The notes: generated from the letters alone by a model not told the origin. A stretch of 64,000 bases of DNA from Ancistrus triradiatus (GCA_025084515.1 JAJAGP010000181.1:62001-126000), one strand, 5' to 3'; positions 20,178 to 32,577 are shown, counted from the first letter of the stretch. Program-made: numbers and translations.

Positions 20178-20420
20178 CGCATTAACATGCACTTAACAAT
20201 CCGATCACAGTCAGATTTTTGCAGTCATGTGATTATTCAAGTGGTCATGTACACAGCATACTTCAATCTAGAAGAAACCTAATAAAGAGAGCTTGATTTT
20301 ACTCCAGTAAAGTAAAATCCATAAATATATAGTGCACTCAAGTGCATGTAAACTCGATCGGATTAATGACAAAATCTGATTGTCTGCAGTTATCGGATTA
20401 TTAAGTGCATGTAAACGCAC
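20178..20420. mobile_element. Short non-autonomous element with ATGCACTTAAYAATCCGAT ends
   Basis: The left end ACATGCACTTAACAATCCGA and the right end TCGGATTATTAAGTGCATGT are inverted copies about 24 bp long, bounding roughly 240 bp with no coding capacity. This fits a MITE. The superfamily is not assigned, since no target duplication was resolved. Confidence 0.6.
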
Positions 20421-21507
20421 ACATGTCTCATCACTCCAAATGACATGAACTCTTCCTCGCTTTATGCAAAAGCTTTGACTTAAGGCACCTCATGTTATCA
20501 GAGGATTGGAGTTATGATCATAACCTCACATTCTCTCTGATTAGATTTCGCATTAATAATGGTATCTCACTATGGGATAGCCGTTTCCTATATGACTACC
20601 ACTAATGTTAAAGTTGGATGACACAAACATCCCGAAGACTCAACACTCCCAATCCAACACTCTGTATATCAGAATGCACGACAGATTGTTCCTGACCAGG
20701 TGCGTATTACAAACCACATTACAAAATTAATTTTACACTTGTGCAATATAGAACGGCTCAGTTGTACAAGGTGAAGACTCGTTCCTAAATTAGCTAAGGA
20801 AAAGCTATTAACAATGACATTTTCAGTAGTACGAACAGAGAGTAAAACGGGGTACTGAGCATTCTCTCTTGTGGCAAATGCAGTGGAAGACAGTTTGAGA
20901 CCACTAGTCACACTGCTTCTATTGTGCATTTTCTCAAATTTAATACAACACTTTTCCTTACAAAACAATCAGCATAACAATTTCAATCCTTTCGTCCACA
21001 TCTGACCTTGAAATTGTGTTTCAACCAACAGCTGGTCTTTGCTAGTTTGGTGTACTATCTTAAACTTGGCTTTTGTGGGAAAGGAGCATGCAGTGCTCAC
21101 AAAAGTGAGGTGATGCTAGTGTGGCCCAAAACATGCAATACATCTGTGCGAGCGTCCCTGCTATGGAGGGGAATGAATCCATATCATGCTAGCATGTGAT
21201 CTACAGTGAAAAAAATGGTAGTGCAATACTAAAGAAGGTTACTGCACAAGGGCAGAGCTGCTAGCTTGGACTGTTGACAGTTTAGCCAAACCATATAATT
21301 AGACCTGGAGTGCATCTGAAATAAAGCATTGAGGCTTTTAAATTACAAATTAAATGCAGGACAGTATCATTACTAAACCAGCCAATGAGAGCTGCCATTA
21401 TTAAAGTGAGTACTGTTAGAGACTACAGAGGTGCACCCATAGTGAGATACCAATATAGACTTGTGATTGAGGCTAAATGTGTGATTGCACAATCCACCTG
21501 AATATAC

Positions 21508-21664
21508 CTTTTAAATATTTGTGAAGTGTATACTGCAAGCCATAGAAAACAGTTTTTTCGTATTTAACTTTCTGGGTATTGGAAGAATCCATCTTCTTCT
21601 CACGACATTCAAAGTAGGAGTACACTTTACTAGTGTTGGGAGGATACTGTTTATAATGCGTCAC
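21508..21664 (-). CDS. nampt: Nampt exon 2 (coding)
   Basis: The 157-bp exon encodes VTHYKQYPPNTSKVYSYFEC, REKKMDSSNTQKVKYEKTVF and YGLQYTLHKYLK plus one base of the next Gly codon. This matches vertebrate NAMPT residues after DSYK. The acceptor is CCTTGCAG and the donor GTATAT, entry phase 0 and exit phase 1. Its upstream boundary is only 75 bp from the edge of a transposon at 21739, so the branch point must lie in that short gap or in transposon sequence. Confidence 0.98.
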
Positions 21665-21738
21665 CTGCAAGGGACAGTGAGAAACAGTCAATGGTCAAAT
21701 AAACAACATACTTCAACAGTGCACCTGCAAAATGTATA

Positions 21739-22718
21739 TAGTGGTACCTCGGTTCTCGACCACCTCGGAACTCGTTGAATTGGGTTCGCGATGCATGTTG
21801 AGGAGAAAGGAGAACCGGTATGTCTCGGTTCTCATTATTTGATTGATACTCGGAGCACTTGCTTTAATTTCTATGAGCCAACACATCAGATCACGATTCA
21901 GTACGCAGTGATTCCGATTAACAAAAGCTCTCGCTCAGTGTAGATCGCTGTGGTGCTTCTCATGTTTTTATTTATTTTTCCATCTACAGGACAGTATTCT
22001 TAGCACAAATAATTCCCTCCAAGTTCCATAAAGGTTAGGGATAACAGTCAACCAAAAGGAATATAGTGAGAACCGCTGCACAGTTTTATACTCTAACACA
22101 TTTGTTAGGTTTTCAGGCTGTGGCTAGTTGAGCAGCAGCACCAAGTTCGCCAAGATTAAGTGTTTTGCTTTTACTTTTCACTTTCAAGCCATCACTCACT
22201 AAACTACATGCAATTTTTCAACACTTCATTATAATGTTTTTTTTAAACATTAACCTACAGACTCTGCTATGATACAGTATAGACCACTCTACCAAACACA
22301 AACTCCTCAGTACATTTAAGAAAGTCATTTAAGAACACTACAAGGACCATGTGCAATCGCTTTTGTTTTGTTTGAGTGTAAATATGTATACAGGTTTAGC
22401 TTATTTTATCTTACCTTATTTAATTAAATTCCATATATTTTTATTCTATGTTGTCTCACCGAGAGAGGGAGTTGCAATTCAATTTTGTTGTGCAAGTAAT
22501 AAAGTTCAAGTTCAAGTACATAACCTTCAACTTATGATGGAGTTGTCAGAACGTATCCCCTGTGAGCACATGTACAATACAACACCATTAATTCATATAA
22601 TGCCTTATACAGTCTGGAATTTCTGGGGGTCTGGAACAGATGAATACAATTTACATTATTCTTTATGGAATAATGCAACTTCTGGAATGAAATAACGATG
22701 AGAACCGAGGTACCACTG
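21739..22718. mobile_element. Pogo/Tigger-like non-autonomous element
   Basis: Terminal repeats AGTGGTACCTCGGTTCTCG and GAGAACCGAGGTACCACTG are inverted, with TA at the left junction (21737-21738) and CA at the right. The 980-bp interior shows no transposase. The CAGTGGTACCTCGGTTCTCG end is of the type found in pogo-group Tc1/mariner elements; that assignment is from memory of the end sequence. Confidence 0.7.
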
Positions 22719-24059
22719 CACTCTATAATAACTTTTGAAGTAAAAAATACAATTCTGAGACTCAACTGCCTTCCTGTATATTTAAAAATAATAACAAAAA
22801 CAAATTATTACATAACTCACAAAAGTAATTAGGCCACATGAAAAAATTGAAGTTCATTTGGCCCCCCTGTCTGTTTTCTAGTTCAGCATAGTTCAGCACA
22901 GATCACCCTCCTCATACATGTGTGCATGCGTTTGTGTGCGCTCCTCCATGTGCGACCTTCCATTAGGGTTACTGCTGAGCAGTTGTTTCTCTACTGCAGA
23001 TTAGTGTGCAATTTTCCCAGCCATCGTGGCAAACATCGAAACACAATTTACAGCATTGTCTGTTACGTATTGTCTGTAATGTAATCCAGGGTTTCTCACA
23101 GAATTAGTTTCTATTTGTGATAGTAAGACAAATCAATTTGAAACGTGGTTGCCTTTTAAATACAGCACAAGAGTGAGAGGCTATGTGAATCAACGAGCTA
23201 CAGTTAAATAAGATCTTAGCCATTTTAAATAGCAAAAGAAAATCAACAGCTCAATGCTGATATTATGGCGGGCCGCCACAAATACATCAATGTATGGGAA
23301 ACAATAATCATAACAACTGACAGCATTCATGTTACCTAGTTGTCAATAGAATACAACTTCATTCTGTGAATCTGTAAGTAATTTATGATTCCACAATGGC
23401 TGACCAGTGTAGACAACTGACCAATCATTGCTCTGTAAAAGGAGAGACTAGGACACAGAACCTCCTTATCCAAACAACTCACAACAGTCTGTGGCTCTCT
23501 GATGCACAACTTCAGAGGAAGGTTTTGACTCCAAATTTAACTGATCCCTTGTTGAACTCAGCCAAGACACTAACTAGGAGTAACGCAGGTGAAGCTACTG
23601 AGGGCACAGAGCCAGGGCCAAACCAGCAGCCACTGCTATGTCTACATTTTCCTATTTCCTCCAAGTTTTCATTAAAAGACAAAAATGTTTCTTTATGCTG
23701 AAATCAGAATTGGCCAGTCAATGTTAAAAAAAAAAAATGTAAATTGGAATCGGCTAAGAAAATTGCAATCGGTGCATTTCTATTGAATACTTGTTACTAT
23801 TTTATAAGTTTAATTACCATTTACACACAATTTTTAAAGAAAAGGAAAAATAATATGAGGAAATACCTTTTATTTGCGGAATGTACATAATTCAACATGT
23901 AATAATAAACAGGTCTTTCATGTTGTCATTTTATTAAAATTTACAGTAAATGTGCTATATCATGATACGTTTTGTTATTGGGACATTAAATGACCTATAT
24001 CGAGATATGGAATTGTCTCACAGTGCATGTTTAATATCAAGTTTCATTTCATTTCTCAA
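22719..24059. other. Intron 1 stretch without recognised genes
   Basis: Nothing coding is recognised. A short piece at 23701-23785 repeats the words AATTGG and AATCGG like a decayed transposon end. Confidence 0.4.
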
Positions 24060-24230
24060 GATGCTCTCATGTCATGGAACTTGTCAAGCTTGTCAAGTGT
24101 GCATCATCACTGATGATGGAACTAACATAATTCAAGCTGTCAGCCTGAACAAGTGGACAAGACATGACTGCTTTTGCCATAGGCTGTACCTTGAAATTGT
24201 TGAGATTTTGTCTCTTCCAGATACACTGGG
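24060..24230 (+). pseudogene. hAT transposase fragment (catalytic-domain piece)
   Basis: The conceptual reading ITDDGTNIIQAVSLNKWTRH then DCFCHRLYLEIV follows the hAT/ZBED pattern TDN..N...A......W....C..H.LNL. It lies to the left of a BED finger fragment, the reverse of the normal N-to-C order. Confidence 0.65.
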
Positions 24231-24599
24231 TAGCTGTGAGGCAACAACGCTAACCATCCAAGGTGAACAAAATAAAAGCATAAAACATATCAAGCCCATG
24301 GAGTCGACGGAACATGTTCTTTTGAGCAGTCTCTGTTGAATAAATGTGTTAATCAGGAAGTAAGACAAAGGTCAATACTGTGAGGCCCCTCTAACCTCTT
24401 ACTGAGATTAGAGTTGCACAGTATACCGATACTAGAAAAGTACTGCAATACCTTGCCATTAACAACGGTAGGATACCTCATTTTATTAGTACCAGTACTT
24501 TAATAATAACTGTTGTTTAAATCAGCTTTATTTCTGCAGTGCCATTGTTCTGCCACAGAGGCAGTATGTGCGCTCAGCACTCTGCTTCCTCTGTCTGCA

Positions 24600-24800
24600 T
24601 GTAAACATGGTGAATTACAAGAGAAAACGGCCGCCCACTGCTTGAAGAGACAGTACACGCAAGAATATGGAATGGAATTATTGTAAGCCTATGAACACAA
24701 AACCAGTCTGCAAAATATGTTTTAAACCTACAAAGACCAACGGAGACAACACTTCTCGCTTACATGTCCTGAGACCTCACAGAGCGAATATGATAACATT
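24600..24800 (+). pseudogene. BED zinc-finger fragment of a hAT transposase
   Basis: The conceptual residues KPVCKICFKPTKTNGDNTSR then LHVLRPHRANM fit the BED finger (C-x2-C ... H-x-H) of ZBED/hAT transposases. The start MVNYKRKRPP is followed by a stop. Confidence 0.7.
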
Positions 24801-25243
24801 ATTACAACATTGTCCTCAAATGTAAATCAGACAAATGAGGTCCATTATGTTAACCATCTGACTTTGACAAGGAAGTTAAGGGTGGTAATAACTGTTTAAC
24901 TGGCTTTATCTTTGTAATTAACTAATCAATGTGGCAAACACCTCTATACAAGTTTATTATTAAACTTCCAAACTGCTAAAAATCAGGCATTCACAATCAC
25001 AAGCAGATAATCAATCAGTTCATGTCTATTCAACTCAGGAAACTCGGAAGTATTGCTAAATGGTAATTTTGGCATGTACATTTTTGTCAATAATTATTTC
25101 TATTGCCCAAAAAATGCACTCAGTAAAAACGATTTAACCAGTGTGACCCAGCTGTAAACTCAAATTTAACTAACCTATCAAAGAAATGCCATAATCTCAA
25201 GGATACAGAGGATGGCAAATTACTGCTCTGTGAGTAAAAGCCT

Positions 25244-26300
25244 TATTATACCACAGTTAGTTCCGACCCGCAATCTGAGAGACGTCTTCCGCCGTTACAT
25301 TATTGACCATAACGGCACTGTGACCGGCCCTCTATAAGTATTAATCCGCGGCACACACGTAACCTGGCATTGACGCCCGCCAGAAAAAGCAGTCAAGTTA
25401 TACTGAGTAAAATGAAAGTTAACACTTTATAAAATCTATTGGTTTTGAAAACGAGTATTTAATTTGGAAGATGAAGCTATTAATGACCAACCTGAGCCAA
25501 AGATTTATCACCTTTAGTATTTGGGAAGCGCTGGAAAAAGCGAAACGAAGTCAGTAGCCTACTTTAAATCAATCGTTCTCCCGCGCTCTTAATGGATTCC
25601 ACAGCTCGACTGAAAGAGCAACGAGGGACTGAAGATCAGTTTTGGTCCCATCAACAAAAATGACCTGAATCAGCTTCATCCCTCACAAAGACGTCGTTTG
25701 CTGGAGTTTTAAACTCTGCATCTTTCATTAAACACACCATGCACGGCTAATCGGGCGTTCATTGATCTGGACAGGTTTGTTAATCTGTAAGTCCAGCTCA
25801 ACCCAGAGAAGCTGCTGATGCCTCTGTAACTCTGCTCTTACATTTCTGACTGATAACATTAACATTAAGAGCTCATCATACACAAATTTATAATCACTAA
25901 TCAAAACGGGGATCCTAGGACGTTTGGTTATAACACCGGATCTGACTCCGATTGCTTCAGTCGGTTTAGAGGTAGAATAGTGGATCTTAGTAACAGCTTG
26001 CTTGTAAACCCGACCCATTTTATTGCTGAATGTAAATAAACTTTCTCTTTAATAAATTAAAACTTACCAATCGATATATTTGTGTTTATTGTCTGAATAA
26101 TAAACAGATGGGTAATTCTGTTCCTAGACTTTAATGCCGCGAGGTAATGATAGAATGGAACTATTTTACCTCGCGGAAGGGTGATAAACGTTTTTTTTTT
26201 AATCGTTTTTTCTGTCCTTTTTATCTTAAAATCTAACAATAAATGATAAACGATAACGGAACTGTGGTATAAAAGCAATAAGGCACTCGAGGGGGTGCGT
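25244..26300. repeat. Unit 1 of a roughly 1-kb direct duplication
   Basis: It begins TTATTATACCACAGTTAGTT and matches, with many small gaps, the unit starting at 26412. Shared landmarks include AGTATTAATCCG, CGCCAGAAAAAGCAGT, TCTATTGGTTTTGAAAACGA and CTGACTGATAA. Near its end CCGCGAGGTAA (26137-26147) and TTACCTCGCGG (26166-26176) form an 11-bp perfect inverted repeat. Confidence 0.85.
25728..26018 (-). CDS. Unrecognised 96-codon open frame within the duplicated unit
   Basis: The product starts MGRVYKQAVTKIHYS and is basic at its start, with no domain I recognise. The homologous stretch of unit 2 (about 26868-27140, minus strand) keeps the ATGGGTCGGGTTT start and several blocks but is broken by indels and a stop. 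It may be a captured exon fragment or chance. No promoter or splice context supports expression. Confidence 0.2.
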   Translation of the reverse strand: MGRVYKQAVTKIHYSTSKPTEAIGVRSGVITKRPRIPVLISDYKFVYDELLMLMLSVRNVRAELQRHQQLLWVELDLQINKPVQINERPISRAWCV

Positions 26301-26442
26301 TATTGTGAATATATCACAGGAAAGAGGCGTTACGGCCCTTCGCGTCGGGCCCAACAACACCTCTTTCCTGTGATATATTCACAATAATGCACACCCTCTC
26401 GTGCCTTATTGCTTTATTATACCACAGTTAGTTCCGACCCCG
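26253..26442. repeat. Imperfect palindrome joining the two duplicated units
   Basis: The left arm from GGAACTGTGGTATAAAAGCA to CACAGGAAAGAGGCGTT is mirrored by AACACCTCTTTCCTGTGATA to TATACCACAGTTAGTTCC. The arms are about 75-80 bp around the loop ACGGCCCTTCGCGTCGGGCC, which can itself pair. Confidence 0.9.
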
Positions 26443-27390
26443 CAATCTGATTGGCTGAGAGACGTCTTCGACCGTGACATTACTACACGGCACTGTGACC
26501 GACGCTCTTAAAAGTATTAATCCGTGGCACACACGTAACCTAGCAACGACACCCGCCAGAAAAAGCAGTAAAACACCGAAATGAAAGCTATAATTAGTTT
26601 ATAAAGTCTATTGGTTTTGAAAACGATATGAATTTGGAAGATGAAGCTTCCAGGTGATAAACCTGAGGCAAAGGTTTATCACCTTTAGGATTTGGAAGCT
26701 CTGGAAAAGCGAAACAAAGTCACTACTTTAAATCAAACGTCCCGGGTTCTTAATGGATTCACATTCGACTGAAGAGCAACGAGACTGAAGATTAGTTTTA
26801 GTCCCATCAAAAAAAATGAACTGAGTCAGCTTCATCACTCACAAAGACTTTCTTTCATTAAACACCATGCACGGCTAACTGGGTACAATACCTGTTACAG
26901 GTACGTTATCTGCAAGTCCAGCTCTTAACCCAGAGAATCTGCTGATGCTCTGTAAATCTGCCGGTACATTTCTGACTGATAATATTAACATTAAGAGCTT
27001 CATCATACAAATTTATAATCGCTAATCAAATGGGATCCTAGACTTTGGTTATAACACCGGGATCTCACTCCGATTTGCTTCAGTCGCTAGAATAGTGTCT
27101 AGTAACAGCCTGCCTTCTAAACCCGACCCATTTTATTTGTTGAATGTAAATAAACTTTATTTTTAATAAAATAAAACTTACCAATCGATGTATGTGTGTT
27201 TATTGTCTGTATAATAAACAGTTATGGGTAATTCCGTTCCTCGATTTTAATGATTGAAGGGCTTAGCCACAGGGTAACGATAGAATGGAACTATTTTACC
27301 TCGCGGAAGGGCCTGCAGCCTCGTGCCTACGACCACACCCGTGCCAGTATCTCACGTTAAAGCACTCCCTCTCGTGTATTATTGCTTAAA
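26412..27390. repeat. Unit 2 of the direct duplication
   Basis: It has the same order of landmarks as unit 1, including TTATTATACCACAGTTAGTT at its start and ACTATTTTACCTCGCGGAAG near its end. Divergence between the units is substantial, so this is an old duplication or two insertions of one element rather than an assembly copy. Confidence 0.85.
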
Positions 27391-28372
27391 TAACAATTTG
27401 ACCTTTCTAATCACATTATTTTCAATAAACAAATTATCAATGGTATAAATTACCTATTAATTGTCCATTTCTTTCTGGAAATTTTTTTAATTGTTAAAAA
27501 AAACTACGAATTTTAACTTTCACGTTCTATCATTATTATGCCATTGCTTTTTACTTATGTTTCAGGTTTTTGCCATGGTATCGTTTCAGTATCGGTATCG
27601 AGATACTTTAGGCAGGTATCGTAACTAAGTCATAATTTTGGTATCATAAAAACACTAACTGGAGTACTGTAAAATGTAACAACAGTATTTAAAAAAGTGA
27701 TGTAACAAACTGTGTCAGTTCTTACACTTACAATCATTATACAAATTGTATTTTGACAGTAAAACCAGCTCAGCTTGCTGCTTTGAATTTTATCCTTTTC
27801 ATGAAACTGACTATACTAAAATTGTTTACATTAAAAGAGCAAGCGACATAATCCACAATCCACTGATGGAGAGGATTCCACTTGTTAATGGTCATCTACA
27901 AAAAATGTCTGCCAAGAAAACAAGGTTGTGACCAACAATCTTTGTAAAAGGCAATATTAAAATAAAATTACAACAAAAACAATGCAATAAATAAACGCAG
28001 GTTGTCACTATTACATAATCACCTAATCGCAATTATGATAATCGTAATTCATTTAAATTATCACAATTATGTAGGACTACAGTAATTTTCCACAGTTGGT
28101 AGATTTCTGCAACAAGCAGAACATGACTTGGGTGTACTGGGTTGAGGCAACTGAGTTTGAATAAAAGAAAGTAGTAAATGCATTCACTGAGATGCAGCGG
28201 GTTTAACGAAAACAAAAGTTTGCACTTCTAACTTGGTGCTGCTGTACCATGTTCAGAGGGCAGCACTGAGTAATGCTGGAGAATTTGATAGCTGTGTAGT
28301 TAAATCTATATTTTTGGCATGTACGCTAGCAGAATGAGTATTTTGCTCTGAATGATCAGAATTTTCATCATT

Positions 28373-29083
28373 GAGTGGGCGGTCTGGCTGAACTGGGCTT
28401 GCCAATGTCTCATGTGATCCCTCTTGGCTGTGTTTCCTACCAGTTCTCCTCTTTCTAGCTTTCTAGCTATGCTGCTATAGCTAATGCTGCCGGGGTCTCA
28501 TGCTACACTTGGCATCAGTGATTGACATGGCATCAGTGATTGTTAATAAACACTGTACTCTTAATCAATAACTAATTACATTTTCTGTTTTCTCTCCGAG
28601 CTGTGTTCCGGCAATTCCGGCCCCACACATGATGTTCATCTGTAGGAGCTCCAATTAAGCTGCTTCCGTCATCAGCTCCAGCCCAATCATACCCGGGCCA
28701 CTTAATGTCGATGTGCATAATTCACATTTTATTCGACCATGACTCCATGACTGTAGTTTCGCTCTTAGATTTATCATCATACCTGGGCCACTTAATGTCG
28801 ATATGCATACTTCACATTCTATTCGAACTTTGACTCCATGACTTTAGTTCGCTCTTAGATTTATCATCTACGCCGCCCAAGGAGGTTGGGTCCCTTTTTG
28901 AGTCTTGGTCCTCCTAAGGTTTCTTCCTAGAACTCAGGGAGTTTTTCCTTGCCACTGTCGCCCTAGGCTTGCTCAATTTGGGATTGGACGTAGTTATTAG
29001 GAGATAATCTAAACTTGTAAAGTTGCTTTGAGACAATGCTCCATTGTAAAAAGCGCTATTTAAATAAATCTGACTTGACTTGA
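28373..29083 (+). mobile_element. L2-type LINE 3' tail
   Basis: It is a 5'-truncated copy of the family at 57799-62717, starting at GAGTGGGCGGTCTGGCTGAA. It lacks about 110 bp between CTGGGCTT and GCCAATGTC, and ends TAAATAAATCTGACTTGACT. It is non-coding. Confidence 0.85.
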
Positions 29084-29371
29084 ATTTAGTATTTTGCATT
29101 TTCACTTTTGTCATGCTTTGCATTTTAACTGTTGCATATCTGTAGGTATGTGTGTGAGTTTTTGGGTGCACACACATTCTTTGCATCATGTTGACAGTAC
29201 GGTCTGCTAATCAAACATGGCTAGTAAGCACGATGGCTGTTCAGTCACATTATTCTAGTACTTCATTAGTTACATTCAATGAACTAAATCGTTAGTCGCA
29301 ATTATTTACATGACAACTAATTGTCAGGTAAAGTTTCAGGATTGCGACAGGCCTAATGCAGGTATTACGTA

Positions 29372-30548
29372 CAGTGGGGCAAAAAAGTATTTAGTCAGCC
29401 AATAATTGTGCATGGCCACAAGGCCACTCCAGAACCTTGAAATGCTTTTTAAGGTGCCACTCCTTCGTTGCCTGAGTGGTGTGTTTGGGATCAGGGTCAT
29501 GCTGGAAGACCCAGCTATGTTCCATCTTCAATGCTCTCACTGATGGAAGGATGTTTTGGCTTAAAATTTCACGATACATGGCCCTGTTCATTCTTCCCTT
29601 AACACGGATCAGTCGTCCTGTCCCCTCTGCAGAAAAACAGCCCAAAAGCATGATGTTTCCACCCCCATGCTTCACAGTAGGTATGGTGTTCTTGGGATGC
29701 GACTCAGCATCCTTTTTCCTCCAGTTGAGTTTTTACCAAAAGTTCTATTTTTGACCACATGATATTCTCCCAATCCTCTTATGGATCATCCATATGCTCT
29801 TTGGCAAACTTCAGACGGGCCTGGACATGTACTGGCTTAAGCAGGGGGGCACGCCTGGCACTGAAGGATCTGAGTCCCTCTTGGCGTAGTGTGTTACTGT
29901 TGGTAGCCTTGTTACATTGGTCCCTGCTCTCTACAGGTCATTCATCAGGTCCCTCTGTGTAGTTCTGGGATTTTTGCTCACCGTTCTCATGATCATTTTG
30001 ACCCCACAGGATGAGATCTTGCGTGGAGCCCCAGATCAAGGCAGATTATCAAATGTCTTGTATTTCTTACAATTGCTCCCACAGTTGATTTATTCACACC
30101 AACCTGCTTGGCTATTGTAGATTCACTCTTCCCAGTCTGCTGCAGGTCTACAATTTTCATCCTGGTGTCCTTCGACAGCCGTTTGGTCTTGGCCATGGTT
30201 GAGTTTGGAGTCTGACTGTTTGAGGCTGTGGACAGGTGTCAGATAACGAGGTCAAATAGGTTCCATTAATACAGGTAACGAGTGGAGTACAGAAAAGCTT
30301 CAGGAAGTTACAGGTCTGTGAGAGCCAGAAATCTTGTTTGTTTGTGGCTGACCAAATACTTATTTTCCACCATGATTTACAATTAAATTCTTTAAAAATC
30401 CAACAATGTGATCTCCTGGATTTTTTTTTCTCCTTTTGTCTTTTATAGTTGAAGTGTACCTATGATGAAAATGACAGACTTCTCTAATCATTCTAAGTAG
30501 GAGAACTTGTGCAATTAGTGGCTGACTAAATACTTTTTTGCCCCACTG
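29372..30548 (-). mobile_element. Tc1-like transposon, CAGTGGGGC family, copy B
   Basis: The ends CAGTGGGGCAAAAAAGTATT and TACTTTTTTGCCCCACTG are flanked by TA at 29370-29371 and 30549-30550. The left terminal repeat is cut to about 40 bp by a deletion that joins it to transposase codons. Confidence 0.93.
29411..30196 (-). pseudogene. Broken Tc1-like transposase, copy B
   Basis: ATG survives at 30196 and the first 50 or so codons read MAKTKRLSKDTRMKIVDLQQ, then SESTIAKQVGVNKSTVGAIV, the N-terminal helix-turn-helix. Frameshifts follow. The second catalytic region reads QHDPDPKHT, with DND changed to DPD. Everything after LEWP, including the third acidic residue, is deleted. Confidence 0.9.
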
Positions 30549-30826
30549 TAAGTCACATAAGATTAGCTTTCTTTAAATGGTTTTGCATCTTAAATAAATT
30601 GTTTGATCTACTGACAAGCACAAGCAGCTCCCACAGTTTTGTTGTCCACCAACCAGACACAAGTGTTAAAAACACTTTAACAGGTAGTTCATACTTTTCC
30701 ACATCTCAGATATGATGATGATGATCAGATATGAGCTTTTCTGATATGAGCTTTTCTGAATGGTGTTGATATAGTGGTGCTTGAAGTTTGTGAATCCTTT
30801 AGAATTTTCACCATCTCTGTGTGTAT

Positions 30827-30900
30827 ATTAGGGCTGCAACTAATGATGATTTTGCTAATGATGATTTTTTCGATTAGTCAACAATTATCTTTTGATGCCC
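30827..30900 (+). repeat. hAT end fragment
   Basis: TTAGGGCTGCAACTAATGAT resembles the outer end of the hAT element at 43188 (TAGGCCTGCAACTAACGATT). No partner end was found. Confidence 0.5.
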
Positions 30901-31055
30901 TCCATCTCTGCTTCACCGGCTCAGGTCTGCACACCTATCAGTGTGAATATGCATGGCCCTGTTGGCCAGGCTCTACCTTAATGACATGTCCCATAGCAAA
31001 TTAATCCCAAAGCCTAGACAGTCCATCATATGACACATGCACTCATGCACTCATA

Positions 31056-31062
31056 CTCTCTC

Positions 31063-31111
<49 letters not shown>
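31056..31111. repeat. (CT)n/(CA)n microsatellite
   Basis: A CT tract with one CCC interruption passes into a short CA tract. Confidence 0.95.
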
Positions 31112-31112
<1 letters not shown>

Positions 31113-32061
31113 CTTTCTTGATCTGCCCATATTATCAAGGATGCATCAGAGCAGACTTGTGCGGACTTGAACAGCAAAATATCCCACAATGCATTGCCAG
31201 CTCGGTAATGGCGGATGAAAGGACTCCCAACTGGATGTATAATTTCTTAAATAATACTGTTACTGTGTCACGGAATGAAGTTATAAGATAACTTTTAGGC
31301 GAAAATGCAGTTGTTTAAAATTCAACTATGTGGTCAGTTTATCAAGATGAAGTTTTCATTAAAAAAAATGCTCAGATGATTTTGAAGATGTGACATGGAG
31401 GATTTAAATGTCAGAATTAAAATTTTGTGAACCGGGAGCCAGTGCAGTTGGGCTAAAACAGGAGTGATGTGATAAAATTCTTTGGTTTGTGTAAGAATCC
31501 TGGCGGCGGAGTTTTGGATATACTGGAGACTTCGAACTGATTTAGAGGGAAGACCATAAAAGAAGAGAGTTGCAATAATCAAGGCGAGAGAAAACAAAAG
31601 CATGCACCAGGATCTCTGCAGCAGTAGGAGAAAGGAAAGCAATGTTACGGAGATGGAAGAAAGCAGACTTATAAACAGATTTAACGTGGGGAGTAAAGGA
31701 CAGAGTTGAGTCAAAAAGGACACCAAGATTACGAACCGTAAAGGACATGTGAACAGACACACCCGCGATGGTCAAGGCGGAGGTAGAAATGGAGGAAAGC
31801 GCAGATTTAGTGCCAACAAACACAAATTCAGTCTTCTGGGAATTGAGCTTAAGAAAGTTGGTGCAGAGCCAGGAATTCAGATGAGAAATGCAATCAGTAA
31901 GAGCAGAAATGGTTTGAAGTTAAGATAAAGTTGCGTGTCATCAGCATAGCAGTGAAAAGAAAGACCATATTTCCGTATTATAGAGCCTATGGGAAGCATG
32001 TAAACTGTAAATAAAATAGGACCAAGAACGGAGACCTGTGGGACACCCCGTTCCGCAGTAA

Positions 32062-32577
32062 CAGTTTCAGGGTGTACTCACACTAGGCACCGTTGCCTGA
32101 ACCGGGCCAGAGTCCGAATGGGGAGGGGGGACAAACGCCCTCTCACACTAGCCTCACACAGAAACGCGCTCCGGCGCGCTTTCGTCATGCTTTTGTCATC
32201 ACCATGCTCGCTCGCGCAGCACACTTCATGGTTGTACATATGATCAGGTAATCACATAGGTTTATGCCGTTTTGTGCGCGCTGTGCAGCTGCCTCCGTAA
32301 GCATCAGATGCCGAAAAATAGGTCATCATCAGTACACTTATTATAAGGCCTATAAGGGCTGTGTGTCAGCACCCTAAGAGAAACAAAAAGTCACATAGTA
32401 AGTACAAGCATAAATTTCGCTGTGCAGCCGAAATACAGCGCATCGCATAATCAATGCACGTTATTATAAAGCTTATTCAGGTTGTGAGTCAGCGCGAACA
32501 AATAGAAATAAAAAAGCCATGTAAAATTATAAGCATAGAATGCGACGTGCAGCGCGAGAAGCCAGAACACAGAGGAA
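32062..32577 (+). repeat. AGGGTGTACTCACACT-ended repeat, copy 1
   Basis: It starts CAGGGTGTACTCACACTAGG and contains TTCATGGTTGTACATATGAT and GTCAGCACCCTAAGAG-type sub-repeats shared with 37752-38405 and with the split copy at 49028-52157. It has no coding capacity. A subterminal C/G-rich segment and repeated 'cacttattataaggc' words suggest a DNA transposon derivative, class unknown. Confidence 0.6.

Larger units (their letters stand above)
17188..21507 (-). other. nampt: Nampt intron 2
   Basis: The 4.3-kb intron carries a few small repeat remnants listed separately. A 93-codon plus-strand frame at 17987-18268 shows no family signature. The rest, including 17280-18600, holds nothing I recognise. 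Confidence 0.8.
24411..27650 (+). mobile_element. hAT-like element, decayed, with nested duplicated units
   Basis: The left end near 24411 (GTTGCACAGTATACCGATAC) and right end near 27580-27650 (CAGTATCGGTATCGAGATAC) carry the words of a hAT family with 'GTACCGATA' ends. A BED-type region lies just inside the left end. Most of the interior (25244-27390) is a duplicated unit described separately. Ends are approximate. Confidence 0.5.

Noticed and set aside
25244..27390. Assembly duplication
   Set aside because: The two units differ by many substitutions and indels, so they are not a recent copying artefact, although the palindrome itself still needs read support.
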